From assembly GCA_947044405.1 (NCBI GenBank), contig CAMRHE010000205.1, forward strand, positions 1,612,001 to 1,676,000: a DNA stretch of 64,000 bases, in the 5' to 3' direction. Origin of the DNA: Leptodactylus fallax (lineage: Eukaryota > Chordata > Amphibia > Anura > Leptodactylidae). Below are positions 20,987-32,339 of the stretch, in pieces. A program made the translations under genes and the position numbers. The notes beneath the pieces were generated by a model, which had not been told where the DNA came from, ran no database searches, and saw only the letters and a list, made by a program, of their open reading frames with translations. Positions within the stretch are counted from its first letter, which is position 1. Each line of letters begins with the position of its first letter.

Positions 20987-21283
20987 TTAAGGCTGTGGCC
21001 CCACTTTGTGGAAAAGCAGCTTTTTTTTGTTGCAGATTTGCTTCAGTTTTTTGAACTAAAGCCAAGAATAGCTACATGAGGAATGGAAAATATATAGAAA
21101 GTTCTTAACTTCTCCCTTCTGCTCAATCCACTCCTGACATTGGCTCAAAACACTGCAGCAAAATCTGCAACAAAGCCAGCAAAGTGAATAAAATGTAATT
21201 ATTTAATCTCATCCACTGTGCTTTTTTTTTTTCTCCAGTATTTTTTTTTAGCTGCATTTCGCTGTGTTGGGCCTAATCCTTAA
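20987..21283. mobile_element. TTAA MITE, family A, copy 3
   Basis: TTAAGGCTGTGGCCCCAC at the left and a right end of gggcctaatccTTAA. The interior gcagcttttttttgttgcag is mirrored by gcaaaatctgcaacaaagcc. The right TTAA at 21280-21283 is shared with the next element. Confidence 0.75.
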
Positions 21284-21706
21284 AGGGGTTGTCCAGGAAT
21301 TACAGGTTTCTGCAAGGAAGCCGGGGAAGGTGAAAAATAAAACCCACACTCACCTGTCCCTGGTCCTCCAGCCCCTGTCTGGTCCAGCGGCACCCGAGGC
21401 TTGTTCCATCGGCAGTCCTCGCCACAGCTAACCGCTGAGGCCAATCAGTGGCCTAAGCAGCCTAAGGAAAAGAACCGGAATGTCACTCACATAGGTCACC
21501 TGTGATGTCCCGATTCCTTTTCTTAGGAAGCTGATTGGCCTCAGAAGTCACGTGTGGCGAGGACTTCCGCCAGAACAAGCTCCCGGGCGCCACTGGACTT
21601 GACAGCGATGGGAGACACTGAGGTAAGTATGTTTTTTTTGTTTTTTTTTCTTATTTTTCACCTTTTCTCCTTGCAGAAAACTGTAATTCCTGGAAAACCC
21701 CTTTAA
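21280..21706. mobile_element. T2-like MITE, family B, complete copy
   Basis: 427 bp with TTAA at both ends (21280-21283, 21703-21706). TTAAAGGGGTTGTCCAGGAA, continuing ttacaggtttctgcaagg, is mirrored by ccttgcagaaaactgtaatt, continuing cctggaaaacccctttaa: about 37 bp of inverted repeat. The inner region has further inverted pieces (aagaaccggaatgtcac / gtgatgtcccgattcct). Confidence 0.88.
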
Positions 21707-22284
21707 CATCTCAAAATACTGAGCATCACACTATACAATACAATTCTAGTATGTATAATGGTTTACAAATACATAGACATTCATATGCTGTATATACTTA
21801 CACATGTACCATATAGTCATACACATACATATACAATATATGCACACACACACACTTGTCTACAAACATACAGTACTCACAGTATATAAGACATTGTAAA
21901 CAAATATACACATATATACATATTTTACCCCAAAAAATACACTTACATTTGACTGAATTGCTGGGTGCAGTGTAAATGGAGGAAACTCATGTGCAGCTCT
22001 GTCTGGCAGTAGAGAAAACTCTTAGATTGCAAGCAAACTTCCTTCTTCACACTCCGATCTGATGGATGAGTAACTGCTTGTGAGGAGGAGGAGGGGTAGC
22101 ACAGGCTACTTCTAAATGCTGGGAATGTTTACAAGCAGCGATCAGCAGACCCTGCATCTGCTAATGGTGTCATTCACTGCCGAACATTGCTCAAAATAGT
22201 CGGAAAAGTATGGGGCCCTATAGGTGCGGGGGACCTGGGCAATTGCCCAGTCTGCTCCCCTCTAACTCCAGTCCTGGTCACAGC

Positions 22285-22450
22285 TTCTGTATGAGAATAA
22301 AGACAGGTGAATGTATGGAGTCCGATGGTGTCAGAACCCCTGTATGAGAATAAAGTCAGGTGATTATATGGAGACTAGTGGTGTCACAGCCTCTGTATGA
22401 GAATAAAGACAGGGGAGTGTATGGAGCCTGAGTGTCAGAGCCTCTGTATA
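22285..22450. repeat. 53-bp tandem repeat, about three copies plus a displaced piece
   Basis: Unit: tatgagaataaagacaggtg, then a variable middle around tatggag, then gtgtcacagcctctg. Three degenerate copies lie here. A further partial copy (gacagttgagtgtatggagg ... gtgtcaaagc) is at 18720-18756, on the far side of the inserted hAT element. Confidence 0.8.
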
Positions 22451-22855
22451 AGAATGCTGTTTGGCATCAATCTCACAGTATTCACTGTCTGGTAAGTGTC
22501 CACACAAAGTGCATCTAGCTGCTATAAGGAAGGCACTTGGGAGATTGCTATCTGTACCTCAGTATTCTATCTCTGAAGCTACACCACACAACACGTTTAA
22601 CCAGTTGCTCCAGCAAGTAGCGGGGCCTATTTACTTATCGGTTCCTGCTCACGCCCACCTCTGCTTCCTCTTCTGCCCTCCAGGGGGCACCATGCATCCA
22701 TGTCAGGACGTCACTGACAATGACGTGATATGGAACGCACGGGGCCCCATACTTTCCGACATCTGAACAAGTTCTAACTACTTGTATGGGAGGGACTGTA
22801 TTACAGTCCCTTCCAGTAGGTCTGTCTCAGCAAAAAACACCCAATTTTGGTTGTG
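22451..22855. other. No gene recognised
   Basis: Non-coding. 22610-22750 (cggggcctatttactt ... gctcacgcccacctctg) resembles the interior of the hAT MITE family at 56390-56480. A T tract follows at 22861-22883. Confidence 0.5.
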
Positions 22856-22899
22856 TGTGTTTTTTTTTTTTTTTTTTTTTTTTCCTGCAATGTGTTGTT

Positions 22900-25240
22900 A
22901 CAAAAGGGGCCCACTGAGCTCCTCCACTTTGTGGCTCCTCTGATCCAGGCCTTACCGTTGCAAAACTGCAAGGCAGCACTTTTCCCTACACCCATGAAAC
23001 TAGGGTGGAGGAGAAGGAAGAGAAATGGAAACAATGGTTTGCCCTGGTGAAGATGGTGGCGGGAAATAGTCCAAAGAGGAGGATCCAGAGGTGGATGACC
23101 TTCCATGGTGTTGGAACTGGGCGTAATATTCAGGGTGGAACTAGCACCTGGTGTTGCTGCGTTTCTGGAATATGGCTGCTGCCACTCAAAGCATTGACCT
23201 AGTGGGCTGAGAAAGCCATGGATTGTCCATAATTGCTGCTCCACATGTTGACAATGGCATGCACCTTTCCCCAGACTGACGTATCCAAGGAAAAGCCCAC
23301 GTTCTGTGACACATGGTGACAGAAAGCAAGGACAGCTTTTCTAGAGAAATAATGGCGGCTAGGTATCTTCCATTGAGGTTCAATGCATATATGCCATCAA
23401 TTGGCGTAAGGCAGTGGAATCCACTAAGTGGTAAAGCCGTGACTTCACCACCAGTAGCTTGGCCAGGTGCGAGTTAAGTTGCACAATTGCCAGATGACTG
23501 GGCACATATTGCTGTCTCCTGGCCACACGTTCTCTTAAAGGGGTTGTCCGGGATAAACTAAAAATTTAACACTAAGCTAAACCCCCTCCCCCCGTCTAAC
23601 TTCTGATTTACTCTCTTTAAAAAAAAAATGCCCCAGGCACATTTTCTGATTTCCTTTTGACATTGCGGAGCATCACCAATACTCCTCTTCCCCCCCCCCT
23701 CCTTCCCGTCCCCATTATAATCACCTGCCTTCATGTCCTCTTCTTCTGCTGGGCGTCACTTCCTTCAGGGGAGCCGGCGCCTGTGCAATAGAATGCCGAC
23801 AGTGAATAGTAGAAGCAGCGGGCCTCACACGCATGCGTAATAGAGCAGTTCAGCCACGGGCAGAAGAGGAGACAGCAGCACAGAAGAAAGTGATCTCCAG
23901 GACAAGACAGGCAAGTATGATAGGGTGGTGAAGAGGTTGGGGGACTGAGTTAGGTAGGTAGGGATAGTAGTCCGTGGGCTAGCTAGGGAAACAGGGGCGG
24001 TATAAGGGAGGTAGTGAGAGGGTGGATCTGAGTGAACAGCAATGCATCATGGTAGTTGTAGGCTAGGACAACAGGAAGCTACCCATGTAAACAAATGCAG
24101 AGGATGCCAGGAGCTCCCAGAAATCACTCAAAACACTGCTAAAGGTATTTGGGTGCACTTATTAGCACTAACAGACCTTTTTTAAAAATAATTTTTTTGC
24201 CCGGAAAACCCCTTTAAGGATGACTGCCGTTGGCATGGAAGAGGAGGAGGAGGGTGAGAAACGGTGATTATGATGACCATGTGCTAGTGCTGTGTGTAAA
24301 TGGGACTTGCCTACCTGGAAGATTACTGGGAGGAGTAGAACAGCCTTGCTCTCTTCCCCTGCCAGTAACACTATCAAGTCTATTTTTCCAAATGAGAGTG
24401 ATGCCTTCACATGCCTATGTACAGATGTCATCCTGCATTTGTTCCTGTACAGCCATGGCTATGTTTCTGCTTGCAGATCTTGCACATCGCCAAGGATTTA
24501 TCGTTTCGCAATGTACAAAAAAATTCCCACACAGAAGTTGACTATGTGTACTTGTTGCCACGGAAAGAAGTTTGCCACTACCACCACCAGTGCCACCAAC
24601 CACACCCTCAGAGGTTCCCCTACGTCTGCCCTGGGTAGGCTTTTTGGAAGTTGGGTCAGCGCAATGGCTGGAATTACTATCACCACTTCCACCACCCTCA
24701 TCGGCAATGTCATCATTATCATCTTTTCTAACACATCATCATAGCTATGCACTCCCTCAGAATTTCCACCTCCGGATATCCCCCTAGCTTCCCTACCAGA
24801 ACAACTAACAGTAGTAAGAGTACCATACCCCTCTGCCTCTACTACCTCTACCACCACCACCAACAGTCATCATGTCTTCCTCCTTTGCTTGCACACAAAG
24901 CTGACTGTTTTCATCCAGCACATCAAAAAGTGCAGGAAGACTGCTCTGGCTAGAAGAAATAGATTGCTCAGCAGGTGTCACATCACTACCAAGGATCTGT
25001 GTCAGTTAAGAATGTGAAGGAGACATGGCTGACAGTACAGAAAGGCCCTGCCATAAATTACATATTATATAGGAGGAGGAGGAAAACACAGAAGTCTGAC
25101 TCAAGATTGCATCACTCTTGGATACAATATCCTCCTGTGACTCAGATGAGCCATCTAAAAAATCAAAAACTTCATCAATATTCCAGAGAGTAGAAAAATC
25201 GCCTGCCCTGTTTTTTCCACACATTTCTTTAATGTACACA
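22900..25240 (-). pseudogene. Decayed hAT transposase with BED zinc finger
   Basis: Read on the minus strand. 25239-24560 encodes an acidic, Ser-rich N-terminal region (VFDFLDGSSESQED). 24545-24395 encodes a BED-finger pattern (VWEFF, then CKICKQKH, then paired His after a gap). 23290-23180 encodes VHAIVNMWSSNYGQ followed by AFSAH, matching the hAT catalytic-core block 'vHfTvDmWtS..gq.YmaitAHW'. Stops and frameshifts are frequent. A family B MITE interrupts it at 23535-24217. The class is clear; no exact family or element ends are assigned. Confidence 0.65.
23535..24217. mobile_element. T2-like MITE, family B, in hAT pseudogene
   Basis: 683 bp with TTAA ends (23535-23538, 24214-24217). TTAAAGGGGTTGTCCGGG is mirrored by gcccggaaaacccctttaa. 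The interior shares catgtaaacaaatgcagagg and gaaatcactcaaaacactgc with the copies at 1941, 41275 and 58070. Confidence 0.88.
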
Positions 25241-26420
25241 GTGCTTAATTATTAACCAAAAAAAGCTGAAATAATTGAGATTCTTTTTTTTTACATTAGC
25301 GAAGGATGCAATACTAGTACCACAGCCTCCACTACTACTGTACTACTGTGTGTGACGTTTATGTAGAATTATATATGTGCACTTGCTCTTTCAGATTGTG
25401 TATGGGTCAGACCAGGGCAGAGCAGAAAAAAAAAAACCTTGAAAATCCTAAATGTTTTTTTTTTTTTTTATATTTACACAGGTTAGACTTTATATTGGCT
25501 GAGCAACAAGAAACTGTTTTTATATAATGAAGTTATTTTTTTTAAAGATTTGTGCAGGGCTGTATATTGGGTTATAGAGATGGGTGAATCGAATAATGGA
25601 GATTCGTCTCGGACAAACTACAATGGCCGCCACATTATACTCTGGGGTCTGTACTCTTTACTGAGCAACAAACATAGTAAAGGGCCAACATTAATAAGTA
25701 ATAATAAAATTATTATTACAACATTAGTTCCTTTTAGCAATATTCATAAATTGAGCCTTTTGGCCTGAGAGTTGGTCCTTTACTAGCCTTGTTATGATTG
25801 AAGCAGCATCATCTGATGACTGGAGTGGGTCAGTGAACCTCTGTTACTTTATTTGGCTGCAGTGTGTATTGTGCCTCCTCTTCTACAACACCACCAGGTG
25901 AGTGCGGACACCAGACAATCCTTCATATTTGTTCACCCTTCTTGTACCCCTTAGCTTTTAAATTGGTATAAAGTGCATTCTTTCTGACAAGGATCACCAA
26001 GCAGTTTCTCCTTCAAGCTAAGGCCCCATGTAGTGAGCTGCAGCTAAAGAACGCTGCGGAAATGCATCACATTTTTTTTTTTTCTGCAGCATTTTTCACA
26101 GAAAGTCTGCAGAGTTGTTCTCTGTGGACTTTCTGCCTCTATTATTCCTATGAGGAAAATGCCAGCATTATAAAAGACATGCGATTTTCAAAAATGCTCG
26201 TGTTTTTGAAAACCCATAATTTCCGCTTTCGGATATTTTTCTGCAATGTGTGGATGGGATTAGCCAGGATGCACATCATACATAAAATTTAGCAGTGCTT
26301 TAATGATGAATTTCTCTGTGTTATGTGTCATTAAATGCAGAGATAGATTTAGAAAGAGTTTTTATGAGATGCATAATTGAAAATAAAATATAACGTTCTG
26401 TTTGTTCATCACTGTAACAG
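25241..26420. other. Non-coding, MITE fragments
   Basis: 25574-25700 begins tagagatgggtgaatcgaat, the left end of a hAT MITE related to 46628-47074; its right end was not found. 26024-26130 begins like family A (ctaaggccccatgtag). No coding gene. Confidence 0.5.
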
Positions 26421-26512
26421 ATTCAGACAATGGAAAAAAATGAGGACCAACATGATAAAGATGAAAGGATATTGCCCAGTAAAGAAGTTTCAGATCATTA
26501 TACAACTGTACG
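26421..26512 (+). CDS. rnf213: RNF213-like gene, upstream exon (disordered linker)
   Basis: A 92-bp candidate exon between an acceptor (cactgtaacag) and a donor (GTATGTT). It encodes a polar, charged stretch (IQTMEKNEDQHDKDERILPS, then KEVSDHYTTVR), like the long disordered N-terminal linker of RNF213, which is poorly conserved. It ends after two bases of a codon; the next exon at 47476 supplies the third base and continues in frame. That phase match and the strand are the main support, since the protein piece has no domain. Confidence 0.6.
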
Positions 26513-26658
26513 GTATGTTAAATTTATTTTTAAAAACTTCTTTTTCTATTATTTTTGATAAAAAACAAAACAAAAAAAAAAACATTAACCCTGTAATAAC
26601 TATGCCAGACTGGGTGTTCAGCTTTATTATCACCTTTCTCCATAAATGTAATTGTAAC

Positions 26659-27936
26659 TAGGCGAACAGATTCGTTCCAAGTCTGGTTCGACCCAAATAT
26701 TCCAAATTGTTCGGTTTTCAATTAAACCAAACAATTGGTGATTCATCTCAGACTAACTAAAATGGCTGCTGCGACATGCATTGCGATAAATTACTATACT
26801 CTGGGGCATCTTAAGAGGCCCAGGGAAGGTAAAAAAAAAAAAAAGTTATACTCTCCCTCCCTCACATCTTTTGGGCCTCCTGGTGACGTCATGTGCCCAG
26901 GGTCACTGTTGGGGCCTGTGATTAGTCCATGCTTGGGAGACATTGTGCCCTTGTGACCACTGTGGCCCAATCACAGGCCTCAACAGTGACGCAGGCACAT
27001 GCAGTCACCAAAGAGACTGAGAGAGAGCACCGGTCTCTTCAGAATTGTCAGAGGCGTAATTAACAAAGACTAGGCCCCATAGCAAAATGGCGCCCCCTTT
27101 CCTGGCCCCCTCTTGGTAAAACTCTCCTTTTGTTGGCCCCATTTACACACAGTATAATGTACCATAGTGGCCCCTTCACACATTATAATGTCCTACAGTG
27201 GCAACTTCACACAGTCCCATACAGTGGCCCCCTACAGTGCTTCTTAGCAAATATTGGAACTGACAAAGCCAAAATTTTGGGGTTTCCCACCCACAAACTT
27301 TTATTATACTCTGGGGTCTCCTTAGACCCCAGAGTATAATAAGCAAAGGCCATGTGGAGGAGATCAAATAGTGTTACTCACCTCCCCTGGGTTAGACTGC
27401 TCAGGCCTGTAACTGGGCCTCAGCAGTTACGTGGGTCACGCTGGAATCATTATGCGCCGTGACTCCAGCGTGTCCCTAATGACCGCTGAGGATTCTGATC
27501 TTCCTTTCTGATGTATTTAGTCTGAATGAACTTGCCAAGCGACCCTTACAAGGTTTGCCCAGCAAATACTGCGGCCCTACTTACCAATCCCCCACTCCTG
27601 TGACGCACGAGGCCCTCTGAAGGGTTAAAAGGGAAGTGGAGGTGGACGTGGGCAGGAGTGGGGATAGGGGCCATTACCTGAAGTTACTCCTCCAGGTAAC
27701 AGTCTAATTAAAATAAATAAATAAATAAATAAATGCAGCAGGGGACCATCGGGCCCCCTAAGGTCGCAGGCCCAGTAGCAGCGACTAGGGTTGCTATGGC
27801 GGTAGTTCCGCCACAGCCAAGATTATTATAATTTCATTTCTGATTGTATCCAAACTTGTTCAACCCAAAACAAATCAGTGACCAGAGCCAGCCGAATCCA
27901 AAATGAAATGAATCTTGGGAGGTTCCCTCATCTCTA
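26659..27936. mobile_element. hAT-type non-autonomous element
   Basis: 1278 bp with a right end of ccctcatctcta and a decayed left end, taggcgaacagattcg. ATTGTAAC (26651-26658) and GTTGTAAC (27937-27944) form a 7/8 target duplication. Inside are a palindrome (attatactctggggtctcct / agaccccagagtataat), an (AAAT)n tract at about 27711-27735 and a segment starting cagaggcgtaatt (27049) that may be another nested MITE. No coding capacity. Confidence 0.7.
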
Positions 27937-28083
27937 GTTGTAACTAATGTTACCACAGTGTTGTTATAGGGCACTTGTGAGCCAGGAAATACACTCTTTC
28001 ACACTTGTCACAATTGACAAGGTACAAGTGCATCTCAATAAATTAGAATATCATCAAAAAGCTTTTTTTTGATGACTTGACAG

Positions 28084-28760
28084 ATGTCCAGAAGGCAGCC
28101 ATTGACACACTCCACAAGGAGGGTAAACCACAAAAGGTCATTGCTAAAAAAGCTGGCTGTTCAGAGTGCTGTATCAAAGCATATTAATGGAAAGTTGAGT
28201 GGAAGGAAAAAGTGTGGTAGAAAAAGGTGCACAAGCAACCGGGATAACCGCAGCCTTGATAGGATTGTTAAGAAAAGGCCATTCAAAAATTTGGGAGAGA
28301 TTCACAAGGAGTGGACTGCTGCTGGAGTCAGTGCTTCAAGAGCTACCACACACAGATGTATCCAGGACATGGACTACAAGTGTCGCATTCCATGTGTCAA
28401 GCCACTCATGACTAATAGACAACGCCAGAAGCGTCTTACCTGGACCAAGGAGAGAAAGAACTGGACTGTTGCTCAACGGTCAAAGGTGTTGTTTTCAGAT
28501 GAAAGTAAATTTTGCATTTCATTTGGAAATCAAGGTCCTCCAGACTCTGGTACCTTGAGAATCTATGGGGTATTGTCAGGAGGAAGATGAGACACCAGAC
28601 CTAACAATGCAGACGAGCTGAAGGCTGCTATCATAGCAACCTGGGCTTCCATAACACCTCTGCAGTACCACAGGCTGATCGCCTCCACACCACACCGCAT
28701 TGATGCAGTCGTTCATGCAAAAGGAGCCCCGACCAAGTATCGAGTGCATTTACTTTTCAT
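28084..28760 (+). pseudogene. Tc1-like transposase, central catalytic part deleted
   Basis: Starts MSRRQPLTHSTRRVN; helix-turn-helix region, then the first catalytic block KVLFSDESKFCISFGNQGP. The next bases jump to LENLWGIVRRKMRH in another frame, the block holding the catalytic Glu, followed by a decayed C-terminal part (AAIIATWASITPLQYHRLIA, about 28625-28685). The second Asp and about 100 residues around it are missing, so it cannot be active. Confidence 0.85.
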
Positions 28761-28950
28761 ACTTTTCATTTGACCAACATTTCTGTGTTTAAATAATTTT
28801 TTTTACAGTTGGTCTTATATAATATTCAAATTTTCTGAGATAATGACTTTTGGGTTTTCCTTGGCTGTAAGTCAAAATCATCAACATTAACAGAAATAAA
28901 CACTTGAAAAAGTTGACTCTGTTTGTAATGACTCAATATAATATACACAC

Positions 28951-29743
28951 ATGGACAAAATTGTTGGTACCCCTCGTTTAATGAAAGAAAAACCCACAAT
29001 GGTCACAGAAATAACTTGAATCTGACAAAAGTAATAATATATAAAAATTCTTGCTTTTCAACGGAACTTTTTTTAAAAAAGAAAACTCCTGAAACAGGCC
29101 TGGACAGAAATCTCTTTAGATGTTTTTCTGGGCTCTTTTGTTACCATTCGTATTGTCCTTCTCTTTGATTTGTCATCTTTTTTTTTTTTTTTTTTTCCCT
29201 TCTGCGGCCACGTCCAGGGAGGTTGGCTACAGCCCATGGATCTTAAATTTCTGAATAATATGTGCAACTGTAGTCACAGGAACATCAAGCTGCTTGGAGA
29301 TGGTCTTATAACCTTTACCTTTAACATGCTTGTCTATAATTTTCTTTCTAAGCTCCTGAGACAACTCTTTCCTTCGCTTCCTGTGGTCCATGTTGAGTAT
29401 GGTACTCACCATGTCACCAAACTGCACAGTGACTATCTGTAGCCCTATATACAGGCCCACTGACAAGATTGTAGACACCTGTGATGCTAATTAGTGGACA
29501 CCTTGATTTAACATGTACCTTTGGTCACATTATTTTCAGGGTATCATCATTTCTGTCCAGGTCTGTTTCATGAGTTTTTCTTTTTAAAAAAATTCTGTTG
29601 AAGCATGGTTGAAAAGCAATGTCTGACTTTCATTTGTTCATTTTCATAGAATTTTTATATATTATTACTTTTGTCAGATTCAAGTTATTTCTGTGACCAT
29701 TGTGGGTTTTTCTTTCATTAAACGAGGGGTACCAACAATTTTC
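28951..29743 (-). mobile_element. Tc1-derived MITE nested in a Tc1 element
   Basis: Long inverted repeats of about 100 bp: aaaattgttggtacccctcg at 28958 onward is mirrored by cgaggggtaccaacaatttt near 29743. The extreme right tip is eroded. Inside, the minus strand keeps a remnant of the transposase N-terminal domain (29400-29230: RKELSQELRKKIIDKHVKGK, then ISKQLDVPVTTVAHIIQKFK), a helix-turn-helix. The catalytic domain is gone. Confidence 0.85.
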
Positions 29744-29814
29744 AATGTTTCACTTTTTCAAAAAATAAACAAAAAACTTTTTGATATTCTAATTTATTGA
29801 GCTGCACTTGTAGT

Positions 29815-31103
29815 TTAGGGGCCTTTCACATCATGTTTTTCAAATCAGTTTAACGGATCCATTATTTTAATCAAAAAACTGATGCAAACTGATGTCAATT
29901 CATGCATCAAAAAAACTGATCTGTTAACAGATGTTTGCATCAGTTTTTTTGCTAAAAAAAAAACAGAGCAGTTTTTATGTTTACCTCTGCCACCCCCCCA
30001 CATGTGCTTCACCTAGTATCATCAGGGGTAGCACATGTGGGGAGGGCAATCAATCCGTATTAGGTGAAGCACATGTGGGGGGTAGCAGAGGAGGTGTCCT
30101 CCAAGCACTACAAATCACAGCACAATGGTATTAGGTGCATCCCCACACGTGCAGTACCCCTGATGGTATTAGGTGAAGCACATGTGGGAGGTGGCAGAGG
30201 AGCTGTCTCCATGCACTCCAAGTTACAGCACATATAACAAAAAAAAAAATTCTGCTGTGACTTGTAGTGCTTTGGGGACAGCTCCTCTGCTTCCTCCACA
30301 TGTGCTTCACCTAATACCATAATGGTTAGCACACTTGGGGGAGGGGCAGCCATTAGGGATTGATTGCCCCCCCTGGTCCCAGCATGAATGATACTGCCAT
30401 TTGTGAACCTCTCGCAACTCACGTGTCCCAGCTCCCGAATGTCTCCAGCGCCACCCCAGTCCTATCTTCTCCTCCCCAGCACTCGTGGCGGGGGAAGGAG
30501 AAGATAGGACTGAGGTGGTGCTGGAGACATTCAGGAGCCGTGACATGCGAGTGGTGAGAGGTGGCGGAGGGGCAGCAGCCATTTCTCTAAGGGGGTCACA
30601 ATGGCAGGATCATTCATACTGGGATCAGGGAAGGGAGGGGCGGTCATTTCAGGTAGGACAGGGTTGGGGAGGAGGGGATTTGGTCTTACCTTATGGAGAG
30701 TTGGCTTATCCTTCCTACAAGACCCTGTTGCGCGGTTTCAGCACGAAAAAAGGGCAGAGTTGTGGCTAATGGGGCAGGGTTCCCTCTTCAGGGGATGAAT
30801 TGACAAGTTGTAACGGAATGCTTAAGCGGCTGCAAATCGCTGGCATCTGTTTACATAGAGAACTATAGTAAATTGAAAATGAACCATCGCGGATCTGTTG
30901 TTGTTAAAGGACAGAAAACCGTGTTAGTACACACTTTTCTGTCCGTTTGAAATAACGGACAGGGGCATACAGAGACCATAACTGATATTATTTATTTTTT
31001 TTATTAATGGTTCCGCTGACTGACACGTTTTTATAAGGTAAACAGCTATAAAAACGTATCACTCAGGCGGACATCTATAACGTGATGTTAAAGGCCCCTT
31101 ACT
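29815..31103. mobile_element. Large foldback element with TTA-ended inverted repeats
   Basis: The left end taggggcctttcacatcatg is mirrored by cgtgatgttaaaggccccttac at about 31081-31102. 30000-30350 carries several copies, in both orientations, of a GTATTAGGTGAAGCACATGTG motif with gtggcagaggagctgtc. 30410-30540 is a GC-rich palindrome around tctcctccccagcactcgtg. No coding gene. Confidence 0.65.
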
Positions 31104-31930
31104 TGCAAATGTGCAGGTACACATCACAATCAACAGCATAAATAAGTATAAGTGTTTCTAAAAAGTGCAAAAGAGTCTTCCAAAGTCCTTATACATGTTT
31201 AGCAATCAGTTACTTTAGGCAGCTCACAAGCACACGCTACACGATTGTCCATCTGACCTGCATCAAGCAGACTCACAAACTAGAAGCTGTGGCCTAACTT
31301 GAGATATGCAGCTTAGTCTTCAGTGATATTTCTCCACAAGGACAAAGCGATTCATTAGGCGAGGATAGCGGCTTGTGAGGAAAACTCATTGAGGTAGTTC
31401 AGCAGGTCAGCTTAACAGAGGAATACAGCAACATGATTTCCGGATGACGCTGTAGCTGCACTTTGAGGATGGCACAGAGGTGTTGCTACGTACACCGCTG
31501 GACCTGAACATTCACCAAAGTGTCACAGTGGCCCCTTTTCAAATGCAACCCTCATATATAGATTGTGGTTGCACTATGGAATAGACCTAGCATGAGACCA
31601 TAGCCAAGGCACGGTTGTACTGTGGAACATGTTATAAAACGCTGTCTGCAATACAATGCCCAGCCTGCACAAAGGATCCATCTTTCCAGAGCTGCCTAAG
31701 AAGAAACCTCATCGCCAGAATATAAAGATATTTTATACATGTATCAATCGCAAGTAATACATAATCCAATTACAGTGAACTAAATCATACAATGCGTGAG
31801 TACTAGTACAATATAGCACTAATACAATAAAGTGTCATCAGGCTGGAGGTGTTCCCAAGATAAACATCTGGCTACCCAGTTAAAGGGGAACTCGATAGTT
31901 AAAGGTGAAATTACATTCTAAGGTTGTTTC
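31104..31930. other. No gene recognised
   Basis: Non-coding, unlike anything else in the window. A TTAAAGGGGAACTCG motif at about 31880 looks like an isolated family B end. Confidence 0.45.
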
Positions 31931-32019
31931 CATCACCTTTCAAGGGGTGAACCTAGCCTCTCTGCAGCAAACTATAGAACAGCACCCTCCCCCCCAAAAA
32001 AAAAAAATAAATATGCACA

Positions 32020-32330
32020 TGGTACATGACCCCTTTTTTTTGGCCCCCACATGGTACACAACCACCTTTCTTTTGGCCCCCCTCAGTATACGACCCCCTT
32101 TTTATGGCCCCTTCTCAGTATATGACCCCCATTTTTTTGGCCCAACCCAGTATATGACCACATTTTTTGCCTTCCCACAGTATATGACCTCCTTTTTTGC
32201 TCCCCCCATAGTATATGACCCCCTTTTTGCCCACCCACAATATATTACCCCCTTTTCTTGGCCCCCACACAGTATATGGCCTGCTTTTTTTGGCCCCCCC
32301 ACAATATATGATCCCCCTTTTTTTATTCCA
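32020..32330. repeat. Degenerate ~30-bp tandem repeat
   Basis: About ten copies of a cagtatatgacccccttttt unit followed by ggccccc, with length variation. Proline- or glycine-rich frames on both strands come from the repeat. It lies in the left part of a foldback structure whose arms are listed next. Confidence 0.9.
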
Positions 32331-32339
32331 CAACACCAA

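Larger units (their letters stand above)
18757..22276. mobile_element. 3.5-kb non-autonomous hAT element
   Basis: It starts CAGGGCCGGTTTTAG and ends CTAACTCCAGTCCTG, an imperfect inverted repeat. GTCAAAGC at 18749-18756 and GTCACAGC at 22277-22284 form a 7/8 match to an 8-bp target duplication. No transposase gene is inside. It carries MITEs (18903-19242, 20987-21283, 21280-21706) and a 40-bp tandem array. The flanks on both sides belong to one 53-bp tandem repeat (22285-22450), so the insertion split that array. Confidence 0.75.
28025..29810 (+). mobile_element. Tc1-like element, internally deleted, carrying another Tc1-like element
   Basis: Ends CAAGTGCATCTCAATAAATT and aatttattgagctgcacttg are inverted, flanked by TA (28023-28024, 29811-29812). 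The transposase gene is on the plus strand and lacks its middle. A second Tc1-like element sits at 28951-29743. Confidence 0.88.

Noticed and set aside
24230..24953. Plus-strand frames, some Thr/Pro-rich
   Set aside because: They lie opposite the legible minus-strand hAT transposase and reflect its acidic and Ser-rich codons.
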